Of a stretch of DNA of 31,878 nucleotides, positions 1-6,530 are shown piece by piece. Made by a program: the position numbers and the translations under genes. This DNA comes from CAINVV01 sp037140615 (GTDB lineage: Bacteria > Bacteroidota > Bacteroidia > Bacteroidales > Prolixibacteraceae), in NCBI GenBank assembly GCA_037140615.1, contig JBAXED010000040.1, forward strand, positions 1-31,878, given 5' to 3'. The notes beneath the pieces are model-generated. The model searched no databases. It was not told the DNA's origin and was given only the letters and a program-made list of their open reading frames with translations. Each line of letters starts with the position of its first letter. Within the stretch, counting starts at the first letter, position 1.

Positions 1-44
1 GATGCTCGAATCAAATTAAAAAGATTATATCCGTCAATTTACAA

Positions 45-494
45 TTAACATAACAGTAGTATATTAATCGGACTTAGATTTAGATCTTTTGCCGTTCGTT
101 TTGACACAATATTTTTTCCATTTGCATCAAAAATTACAACAAATATTTTTGCGTCTTCGCCAACATAACTGTCAATAATCACGCCATTGTCAAAATAGGT
201 TTTAATTAGTGATGGGGGATCGCCATACTGATAGAAAATGTTATTTGTGGAAATATCAAGATTTTCAATAGAAGGACTTATCCCCAAAAGGTCATTATCA
301 ATATTTAACCAATTTGGTGTCAATGTATAATTAATGGATGATGCTCGATTTACTCCGATCGAAACGATTCTTAAGGCTTCAATTAATGTCGATTTACCAG
401 CATTATTGCGCCCAACTGCAATAGCTAATTCTTTGAAATTTATTTCACATTTCTCAAAACACCGATAGTTTTTTATACTTACTTTTCTTATCAT
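45..494 (-). pseudogene. Truncated OLD/RecF-type AAA ATPase, N-terminal part only
   Basis: The 149-residue product starts MIRKVSIKNYRCF, the usual opening of OLD/RecF/SMC-like ATPases, and has a Walker A motif GRNNAGKS near residue 28. Family members normally run several hundred residues, with a signature helix, Walker B and often a TOPRIM nuclease domain. Here the frame stops after ...ILLLC. Reading on in the other two minus-strand frames also meets stops before position 1, and neither continuation looks family-like. I therefore read it as a truncated remnant. It has no partner gene in view. A complete gene of this kind could be a defence nuclease such as OLD or GajA, but the domain that would decide this is missing. 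Confidence 0.6.
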
Positions 495-1068
495 CTCAGG
501 TTATTCGGAGTGGTTTTATTGTGCCCTTTAAGTCGTTTATCGGCACAACAAACCTTCATTATTGCATCTGATTGTGGTTTATAGGCGCAGGTTTAAAGCA
601 TGCTATATTGAAATTAAAGTTACCAATTATTTAAATAGCAATGCATTCAAAGTGAGATTATATTTTTTCTAGACTTCGGGTTGAAACATGCGTGTATATT
701 TCTGTTGTCTTAGGACTACTGTTCAAAAGCGACTCCTGAATGTCCAGCGGATCTTTTCTTCCTTCTAGAAGATACAAGGCTTACTTTGAACCTCTACAAT
801 ACTAAATTGAAAAGCTGATCAATTCTATTTTATGTTAAGCATTCCCCCGCCTCTTCAGTATGCGTAAGGAAGCCCCTCCCATCATCCAGTATAATCGTTA
901 GATCCCCCACCATCCTATAAGACCCTAACCTAATTTTGGATAGTTGCCTGTATCCCCCGTATGGCTAAAACCGGCTCTGAATTTTTTGGGTCTGGATAAA
1001 AAGGTCACGTATCGGGATTATTGTGCGCTGTCATGAGCTTAATTTATTAATAATAAAACATTTGAGTT
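495..1068. other. 574-bp non-coding stretch between divergent genes
   Basis: No convincing coding frame is present on either strand. The stretch separates a leftward ATPase remnant from the rightward DNA-processing module, so it should hold the module promoter. Small palindromes occur at 597-604 (AGCATGCT) and 762-771 (CTTCTAGAAG). A C-rich segment from 844 has loosely repeated units, listed separately. The 3' portion just before the 1069 start is A-rich, typical of Bacteroidota translation starts. Confidence 0.6.
844..933 (+). repeat. Degenerate ~30-bp C-rich direct repeats (iteron-like)
   Basis: Runs of four or five C begin at 844, 873 and 904, spaced 29 and 31 bp, with a further run at 954. 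The first two units share CAGTAT followed by CGTAAG/CGTTAG. The second and third share CCATCATCC/CCACCATCC followed by TATAA. The match is imperfect. The position upstream of a replication/recombination module suggests protein-binding iterons, which is inference. Confidence 0.3.
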
Positions 1069-1422
1069 ATGGTAACAATTGCTGATTACACTCTTAGGAC
1101 AACCAATGAGGGTAAGGATTATTTTGCATTGATCCTGCAAGGTGGGATTGAACTTGTTAAATCAACGACTTCTGACATGCATTACGCCACTGCCCTGAAG
1201 TGCTCTATGCCAACGACCTTTGACGAAGCTACTTGTAAAGGGTTGGTAGGAAAACAACTGCCTGGTGTCATTGTAAAGAAAAACTGTGAGCCATTCCAGG
1301 TATTGAATAAGAATACGGGAGAAATGGTTGTAATCAATCAACGTAATTTTTATTCTCCTGATGCTGTTTCCTCTGAATCTGGCATCTTTGAAGGAGCTGC
1401 TGAGAAGGCAATTTTTGCTTGA
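1069..1422 (+). CDS. Small protein of the element, possible ssDNA-binding (OB-fold) protein
   Basis: This 117-residue protein begins MVTIADYTLRTTNEGKDYFAL and is predicted to be rich in beta strands, with alternating hydrophobic residues and glycines. It has no membrane segment or signal peptide. I do not recognise a named family with certainty. It lies directly upstream of a Sak4-like ATPase, and phage Sak4 genes are often accompanied by a single-stranded-DNA-binding protein. Its size and strand pattern would fit an OB fold, but no SSB signature is clear. The ATG follows an A-rich leader (AATAATAAAACATTTGAGTT). A weak inverted repeat (AAGGGT at 1451, ACCCTT at 1480) follows the stop and may attenuate transcription. 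Confidence 0.65.
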   Translation: MVTIADYTLRTTNEGKDYFALILQGGIELVKSTTSDMHYATALKCSMPTTFDEATCKGLVGKQLPGVIVKKNCEPFQVLNKNTGEMVVINQRNFYSPDAVSSESGIFEGAAEKAIFA

Positions 1423-1584
1423 TTATTGAGCGAAGGATCAATATAGCTGTAAGGGTAAGGAGGGTTTTCGGTAACGGAGACCCTTTAATCTTTTCAGCTT
1501 ATACACATTAAAATCCCTTAATATATTGATTCATTGCTAATACTAGGTCATACGCATTTTATTATTCATTCTAATTTAAAGAAC

Positions 1585-2424
1585 ATGAGACTACAACAAG
1601 CCGAAAGAAAACAGGCTAAAATCAAATTGGGAATACAAGGCCCAGCTGGAAGCGGGAAAACCTACTCATCATTGCTAATTGCATTTGGCATGACAAAGGA
1701 CTGGACTAAAATTGCAGTGGTAGACACAGAGAATCATTCTGCTGACTTGTATGCCCACTTAGGAGCATATAATGTGCTTACACTGGATAAACCCTATTCA
1801 CCAGAAAGATACATAGAAGCTATTGAGATCTGTGAAAAAGCTGCAATGCAGGTGATCATTCTGGATTCAATCTCACATGAGTGGGAAGGAATAGGCGGAA
1901 TCCTTGATATTCATGGAGCGATGATGGGAAATAGCTTTACCAACTGGTCAAAGGTGACACCCAGGCACAATGATTTTGTACAGAAGTTAATTCAGTCACC
2001 CTGTCATATCATTGCCACCATTCGTTCAAAACAGGATTATGTCCTCTCTGAAAGAAACGGCAAGATGGTCCCTGAGAAGGTTGGATTAAAAGGTGTAACA
2101 CGTGAAGGCATGGATTATGAGTTTACACTGGTATTTGACATTGACATCAAGCACCAGACTACTGCATCAAAAGACCGGACGAATCTTTTCATGGATAAAC
2201 CATCGTTTCAAATAACAGAGATGATTGGAGAGCAGATAAAACACTGGTGCGGGTCAGGCCAAACTCTGGATGCAGTAATTAGCATAATCAATCAAGCTTC
2301 ATCTGTGGATGAACTGCGAAATCTTATCAGGCAATATCCTGACTACCGATCAACCATTGAACCTCTAGCAGTTCAGCGAAAACTGAAATTGGAAAATCCT
2401 ATTGTTGAACAAGTTAATCCTTAA
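1585..2424 (+). CDS. Sak4-like RecA-fold ATPase (AAA_24 type)
   Basis: A P-loop ATPase of about 279 residues. Walker A is GPAGSGKT around residues 19-26 from the chosen start. VVDTEN and VIILDSISHEW are the acidic Walker B-like strands. This pattern (a short RecA-fold ATPase recognising DNA, with AATIRSKQDY-like sensor region 'ATIRSKQDY') is typical of phage Sak4 and AAA_24 proteins, which assist single-strand annealing. I chose the ATG at 1585 (MRLQQAERKQ) over the upstream ATG at 1534, because the extra 17 residues are not family-like and the motif distance then fits. It lies 11 bp upstream of the DUF3871 gene, so the two are probably cotranscribed. The annealing role is inferred from the family, not seen. 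Confidence 0.75.
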   Translation: MRLQQAERKQAKIKLGIQGPAGSGKTYSSLLIAFGMTKDWTKIAVVDTENHSADLYAHLGAYNVLTLDKPYSPERYIEAIEICEKAAMQVIILDSISHEWEGIGGILDIHGAMMGNSFTNWSKVTPRHNDFVQKLIQSPCHIIATIRSKQDYVLSERNGKMVPEKVGLKGVTREGMDYEFTLVFDIDIKHQTTASKDRTNLFMDKPSFQITEMIGEQIKHWCGSGQTLDAVISIINQASSVDELRNLIRQYPDYRSTIEPLAVQRKLKLENPIVEQVNP

Positions 2425-2435
2425 TACTAAAGATT

Positions 2436-3482
2436 ATGGAAATGAGATTATTAAACAACACCCAAACTATGGAGCTGGTTAGAAATACACCGAACAGGAT
2501 CAGTGATGATCTTCTGATTGAAGATGCTATAGTGGAAAAGGTGGAACTTCCGGGTTCAGATATTTCTTCTGATCAGTTTATCCAAGCTAATACACTTCCT
2601 GTAGCTTTTGCAGAATTAAAAACAGGTTGTATCATTCCTGTGTTCAGCAAGGATAATGAATGTACCATCAGCCATACAGAATTTATCGAAATAGCGGGTG
2701 AGGTTACTAGTAAATTTTTCAAAGGAGAAAGACTATTGATGCCCTCTATTCGGGTCTCACATCCCATTAAAGGCAGGATACCTGAAGCAATGGGAAAACC
2801 TGCAAAGGATCTGATAGAGGCTGAGAAGACTCTATTTTACGAGCGTATGATGTTTGTAATTGAACTACCTGGAATTACGGATATAGTCAGTGGGAATAGC
2901 TTATCCTTGACCATTGGAGGGGTTCGGGCTTACAACCATGAAAATCTTTACAGCAAAAAGAGTGAAGAGCGCTTTAAAATATTCGTAGGGTTCAAAAACA
3001 AGGTCTGTTGCAACATGTGTGTTTTCACCGATGGTGCCTACCGTGAAATTAAAGTAAGGACCTTACATGAGTTGGCTGGTGAACTACTGAATCTTCTCCG
3101 TGATTTTGAACCGGACAGGCAGATTCGTATGATGCGAGATTTTGGAAATTACCAATTGTCAGAGTCTCAGTTTGCCCATCTTTTAGGGAAATCAAGGATG
3201 TATCAGCATCTTCCTTTGCAAGAGAAAAAAGGTATTATGCAATTTCCGCTATCAGATACACAGGTTAGCACGGTGGCAGGTGAATATTATAATGATAAGG
3301 CCTTCTGCCGAAGTGATAATGGCAGCATTGATTTGTGGCGACTTTATAACCTGTTCACCGGAGCAAACAAGTCCTCGTACATTGATACCTTCCTGGATAG
3401 AGGTGCGCAATGCTTTTCATTTTCCCGATTTCTGACCCAACAAATTGAAGCAGGAAATCATTCATGGTATTTAGGAAATTGA
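2436..3482 (+). CDS. DUF3871 family protein
   Basis: This 348-residue soluble protein strongly resembles the DUF3871 proteins of Bacteroidota plasmids and integrative elements. Recognisable stretches are GCIIPVFSKDNE near residue 64, IRVSHPIKGR near 108, LSLTIGGVRAYN near 155, and LWRLYNLFTGANKSSYIDTF near 300. The molecular function is unknown. The C-terminal part (YNDKAFCRSDNGSIDLWRLY) is like the C-terminal region of phage-type DUF932 proteins, which is only an impression. It sits between the Sak4-like ATPase (11 bp upstream) and an 85-residue protein (27 bp downstream), so a role in element replication, recombination or protection is plausible. The length is normal for the family. Confidence 0.85.
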   Translation: MEMRLLNNTQTMELVRNTPNRISDDLLIEDAIVEKVELPGSDISSDQFIQANTLPVAFAELKTGCIIPVFSKDNECTISHTEFIEIAGEVTSKFFKGERLLMPSIRVSHPIKGRIPEAMGKPAKDLIEAEKTLFYERMMFVIELPGITDIVSGNSLSLTIGGVRAYNHENLYSKKSEERFKIFVGFKNKVCCNMCVFTDGAYREIKVRTLHELAGELLNLLRDFEPDRQIRMMRDFGNYQLSESQFAHLLGKSRMYQHLPLQEKKGIMQFPLSDTQVSTVAGEYYNDKAFCRSDNGSIDLWRLYNLFTGANKSSYIDTFLDRGAQCFSFSRFLTQQIEAGNHSWYLGN

Positions 3483-3509
3483 CATAATAGCGGTAAAAAT
3501 CCAATTATT

Positions 3510-3767
3510 ATGACTGATCAAACACGTCAATATATACTGGATTTATTCTCAATTGTAAGCACAGACAGTATACTTATCATCACCCCCGCTGGGCTGCTTA
3601 AGAGACTGAATTGCCCCTTCTATGTCGTATGCAAAGTAGATGTCTCCCTCCTTAGAAAGGGTCAGGAATACACTGTAAATGCGGTTAAAATGACCCTGAA
3701 ATTAGAAGATGTATTTATCATAAAAGGCAAAGCATATCTGATCTGGTGTTTTGCAATTGTTGGCTAA
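3510..3767 (+). CDS. 85-residue hypothetical protein of the DNA-processing module
   Basis: A small basic protein beginning MTDQTRQYILDLF, with a helix at the N-terminus and then several hydrophobic beta-type strands (SILIITPAGLL, FYVVCKVDVS, DVFIIKGKAYLIW). No motif, signal peptide or clear membrane helix is present, and I do not recognise the family. It starts 27 bp after the DUF3871 stop, on the same strand, and ends just before a strong hairpin, so it is probably the last gene of the 1069-3767 transcript. Codon use and base composition match its neighbours. It is likely a real gene because of its operon position, but homologues would be needed for certainty. Confidence 0.6.
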   Translation: MTDQTRQYILDLFSIVSTDSILIITPAGLLKRLNCPFYVVCKVDVSLLRKGQEYTVNAVKMTLKLEDVFIIKGKAYLIWCFAIVG

Positions 3768-3775
3768 ATCAGGTT

Positions 3776-3817
3776 GTCCGTCCGTCCACTTTCTTAGTGA
3801 TAAGTGTGGACGGACAT
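3776..3817 (+). terminator. GTCCG-armed hairpin after the 85-residue gene
   Basis: The left arm TGTCCGTCCGTCCACTT pairs with AAGTGTGGACGGACA across a 10-nt loop, with a small bulge. It lies 9 bp after a stop codon and before radC. It may act as a terminator, although the downstream T-tract is poor. The same TGTCCG/CGGACA arms recur at 8926-8964. Confidence 0.5.
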
Positions 3818-3863
3818 TTCGGGTTTAAAGTGTAAATGAATAAATAATCAATTAATAATCACC

Positions 3864-4505
3864 ATGAAAAATCGCAATGATCCAAGAATAAAAATTAAAG
3901 AATCGGGCACAACTTCAGTTTCTGATGCAGAACTGCTATCTCTGTTTTTCAGAAATGGAACTGATAAAGGACACTCTCTGCTAGAATCCGTGGGACACAA
4001 TCTCAATGCATTGGCCAAACTGTCAATTTGTGACATGTTGCTACTGGGAGTAAACGAATCCGCTGCTGTTTATCTTACGGCTGCCGTTGAGCTTGGAAGA
4101 AGAAGGAATCAGTCCGAGGCAATTGAAAATGGACAGATCAGAGGAAGCAAAGATGCCGCAAATTACATTCGGCCAAAGATTGGTGACTTGCATCATGAGG
4201 AGTTTTGGGTTCTATTTCTTAACCGTAGGAATTCAATTTTAAGTTCTGAGAAACTTTCCATGGGCGGAATGACAGGAACAGTGATTGATGTACGATTGGT
4301 TTTGAAAGCAGCCTTGGAAAAGTATGCAACCTCTTTGATAATCTGTCATAACCATCCCTCTGGCAATTTGGAACCCAGTGATGCTGATAAAAAAATCACC
4401 AGGCAACTAAAGGAGGCTGCTGCCATTATGGAGATCCCCGTGATCGATCACCTTATTGTTACCCAATCAGGGCATTTTTCTTTTGCTGATGAAGGTCTGC
4501 TATAA
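3864..4505 (+). CDS. radC: RadC family protein (JAB/MPN metallo domain)
   Basis: A 213-residue RadC/UPF0758 protein. Residues about 1-75 form the helix-hairpin-helix-like region (SVSDAELLSLFFRNGTDKG). The JAB domain follows from about residue 95, with the metal motif HNHPSGNLEPSDAD (HxHPSG...D) near residue 158 and VIDHLIVT near the end. The N-terminal arm is a little shorter than in chromosomal RadC, as is common in copies on mobile elements. The biochemical role of RadC is not settled; earlier links to DNA repair have been disputed. Here it is carried by the element beside the Sak4-like module, separated from it by a hairpin, and followed by its own terminator. Confidence 0.9.
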   Translation: MKNRNDPRIKIKESGTTSVSDAELLSLFFRNGTDKGHSLLESVGHNLNALAKLSICDMLLLGVNESAAVYLTAAVELGRRRNQSEAIENGQIRGSKDAANYIRPKIGDLHHEEFWVLFLNRRNSILSSEKLSMGGMTGTVIDVRLVLKAALEKYATSLIICHNHPSGNLEPSDADKKITRQLKEAAAIMEIPVIDHLIVTQSGHFSFADEGLL

Positions 4506-4510
4506 AGGAA

Positions 4511-4540
4511 GTAGTATGAACCCTCCCTTTTTCATACTAC
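4511..4540 (+). terminator. Terminator hairpin of radC
   Basis: A perfect 10-bp stem, GTAGTATGAA and TTCATACTAC, encloses a 10-nt loop 5 bp after the radC stop. The loop ends in T residues and is followed by ATTTCTATC. The roughly 200 bp from here to the next gene end at 4750 hold no coding frame. Confidence 0.7.
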
Positions 4541-4749
4541 ATTTCTATCCTCAGAAGTAGCTGGTATATATAATTTAACAGATATTTTTTGAAAAGTTTA
4601 GCATTACTCCTATGATAATGATCCAGCGACTTTATTATCAGACTTCTACAACCAAAGGATTTTATTTGCTAACAGAACAAGTGATATTATTGAAGCCACA
4701 TAAGTATTCCTTTTTTTCTACTTTATTGGAGCAACTATGTATTTATTGT

Positions 4750-5028
4750 TCAAGAAATTAAATCTTCTGACCCTGATAGCTCAAAGTTAAAGAGATCAGG
4801 GAGGGTAACATGTAATGCTCTGGCCAATGCAAACACCGTACTTAGAGTTGGATTTATTCTTGCAGTTTCAATACGAGCAATTTGGCTAAGTGACAACCCT
4901 GATTCAAAAGCTAATTGACTTTGTGTTATCCCTTCTCTTAATCGAATTTTTTTTAGTCGAATGGAAAATGACTTAACTCCCTCACTGTCAAATATTAACT
5001 TTCGATCAACTTTCTGCAGAGTTTTCAT
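4750..5028 (-). CDS. XRE family helix-turn-helix regulator
   Basis: A protein of about 92 residues with a classical Cro/C1-type helix-turn-helix: RLKKIRLREGITQSQLAFESGLSLSQIARIE, followed by TARINPTLSTVFALARALHVTLPDLF. Almost the whole protein is this DNA-binding domain. I chose the ATG at 5028 (MKTLQKVDRK). The ATG at 5070 would place the start inside the palindrome at 5060-5079 and add a non-family tail. The gene diverges from the membrane protein at 5114, with the palindrome between them. It probably represses its own promoter and perhaps that of the cargo genes. Toxin-antitoxin, conjugation and stress regulators of this size look alike, so the target is inference from position. Confidence 0.85.
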   Translation of the reverse strand: MKTLQKVDRKLIFDSEGVKSFSIRLKKIRLREGITQSQLAFESGLSLSQIARIETARINPTLSTVFALARALHVTLPDLFNFELSGSEDLIS

Positions 5029-5059
5029 GTCAGAAAGTTTTAAAGAAATAAACAAACAG

Positions 5060-5079
5060 ATATAGCACATGTGCTATAT
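5060..5079. promoter_or_regulatory. Perfect 20-bp palindrome, probable operator
   Basis: ATATAGCACATGTGCTATAT is its own reverse complement over all 20 bases. It lies in the 85-bp gap between the leftward XRE regulator (start 5028) and the rightward membrane protein (start 5114), where a dimeric XRE protein would bind to control both promoters. Sequence symmetry is seen; the binding protein is inferred. Confidence 0.65.
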
Positions 5080-5113
5080 AGTTCTTATCTTTGATTGAAA
5101 ACCAAATTTAACC

Positions 5114-5605
5114 ATGAATGAAACAGAAAAAAAAGAAAAACTTAAATCACTAAATGATCGGTTTGTAAGATGGCAGCAATTGTTAATTAGTCAGTTATCC
5201 TTTACAAACAACCTTATCTTAGGATTTTCACTTGGTTTTTTGAGTTTTATCGTTTCAAAGCAGGATGGTTTTTGGTATTGTAAATGTTGGCATTTCCTGC
5301 TATTTATATTTTCGATCGTAAGTCTTTTAATATCATTTATTACTGGTATTATGACAGTGATAAATCGACTCAATGATTTCAGATGTACAAAGACGTTGTT
5401 AAAGAATAGGAAAATTAAGTTCGAAGATGAGCACAACATTAAAAAATATAATGACATCGAATCAATTAGCTTAAACATTTTGACTGATAAACTCTTATCG
5501 GATAAACTGGGTAAAAGAACATGGTCACTGTTACAATGGCAAATATGGTCTTTTGCGATTGGTGCTTCATTGGGAATCTTCTATTTAGTACTCGTAAAAA
5601 TGTAG
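5114..5605 (+). CDS. Three-span membrane protein of unknown function
   Basis: A 163-residue protein with an N-terminal amphipathic stretch (MNETEKKEKLKSLNDRF). It has two close hydrophobic spans at about residues 31-48 and 58-82, a charged segment (about 83-135), and a third span at about 143-161. It has no signal peptide and no recognisable motif. The paired spans followed by a cytoplasmic part recall SLATT-type effectors, but I see no clear family hit and no nucleotidyltransferase neighbour. The gene diverges from the XRE regulator across a perfect palindrome, so it is a likely regulatory target. Base composition is AT-rich, like the rest of the cargo. Confidence 0.7.
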   Translation: MNETEKKEKLKSLNDRFVRWQQLLISQLSFTNNLILGFSLGFLSFIVSKQDGFWYCKCWHFLLFIFSIVSLLISFITGIMTVINRLNDFRCTKTLLKNRKIKFEDEHNIKKYNDIESISLNILTDKLLSDKLGKRTWSLLQWQIWSFAIGASLGIFYLVLVKM

Positions 5606-5686
5606 ATACTTAAAAGTGATATCTAATCATGCTATATCTGTACATCCTTGCAATATATTGTATTTCAATATTTAGTACAACCCAAA

Positions 5687-6202
5687 ATGACTATGAAAAA
5701 ATATCTTTTCCCTTTAGTCTGCTTTTTTAGCATAATAGACTCACACGGACAAATTCCTTTTATAACTGTCCATGGATCTAAAGCAAATTATTCAATAACG
5801 ATTCCAGAAGACTATGTTCCTAAGACGATTGTTGGTAGTAATGTTGATCTTAAGTATGCCAACGAAGTGGGGGCCTCAATTGTCACAGTTGTAACGAAGG
5901 CACCGTATGGAGCAAAAGAAAGTGACCTTCAGCAATTGGCAAATACCCCGAATTCTCAATTAATCAGTCAACTGGAATCAACAGGGCTTGAAAATATCGC
6001 GATAATAAATAAAGGACTTAGGCAAATTAACGGAGTGACCTCATATTTTGCTTATTATCGAAGCAAGGTGTTGTATCATCATGTTATCACACAGCTTGTT
6101 AATGGAGTCATTGTTAGCTTGACATGTACATGTGATTACCAATTTAAAGATTCATACCTGCCATACATAAATAGGGTTGCGAATTCATTGGAATGGAAAT
6201 AA
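5687..6202 (+). CDS. Small secreted protein, unknown function
   Basis: About 171 residues. The ATG at 5687 (MTMKKYLFPLVCFFSIIDSHGQ) gives a good Sec signal peptide with likely cleavage after SHG/GQ. The frame also extends upstream to 5648 but that tail is not signal-like. The mature part (IPFITVHGSKANYSITIPEDYV...) is a single alpha/beta domain that ends in a strand-helix pattern (YLPYINRVANSLEWK). It resembles PsbP/DcrB-like small periplasmic domains, which is an impression only. No lipobox cysteine is present. It lies between the three-span membrane protein and a 66-residue membrane protein, all rightward, so it may belong to the same envelope-associated cargo unit. Confidence 0.7.
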   Translation: MTMKKYLFPLVCFFSIIDSHGQIPFITVHGSKANYSITIPEDYVPKTIVGSNVDLKYANEVGASIVTVVTKAPYGAKESDLQQLANTPNSQLISQLESTGLENIAIINKGLRQINGVTSYFAYYRSKVLYHHVITQLVNGVIVSLTCTCDYQFKDSYLPYINRVANSLEWK

Positions 6203-6253
6203 AACATTAAATAACTGATATATATATATAAATCGAAATTTAATATTTTGAAA

Positions 6254-6454
6254 ATGAAAAAAATTATTGGAATAATTCTGATTGCAATTTGCGGTATAAA
6301 CATCATTGGACTCATTTACCTTTCTTCGGTGAATCCCGACAAAGTTTCAAAAAACGCTGAATATTTTGGAAAGAAAATTGTAACCGCACTTATTGTTGGA
6401 GGCATTGGTGTATACCTAGTAAGTAGTAGCTCAAAGAATAAATCAGTTAACTAA
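6254..6454 (+). CDS. 66-residue two-span membrane protein
   Basis: The ATG at 6254 gives MKKIIGIILIAICGINIIGL, a first hydrophobic span, followed by a short loop with charged residues (NPDKVSKNAEYFGKK) and a second span (IVTALIVGGIGVYLVSS). A TTG start at 6248 is possible but less likely. No motif or known family is recognised. A run of alternating AT at about 6218-6229 precedes it. It lies 50 bp downstream of a secreted protein and upstream of a TPR protein on the same strand. Two similar-sized two-span proteins follow at 8478 and 8661. Confidence 0.6.
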   Translation: MKKIIGIILIAICGINIIGLIYLSSVNPDKVSKNAEYFGKKIVTALIVGGIGVYLVSSSSKNKSVN

Positions 6455-6530
6455 ATTTTCTAAATGCCAACATTTTAAGTACTTCATATAGGTAGATTGA
6501 AATATAATCATTGATTTTTAACAAATTTTA

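Noticed and set aside
1..44. Frameshifted continuation of the truncated ATPase
   Set aside because: Both alternative frames stop before the edge and give no family-like residues.
844..958. G-quadruplex on the minus strand from the C-runs
   Set aside because: The runs are about 30 to 50 bp apart, far longer than usual quadruplex loops.
1451..1485. AAGGGT/ACCCTT hairpin as a firm terminator of the 117-residue gene
   Set aside because: Only six paired bases with a large loop; mentioned but not listed as a feature.
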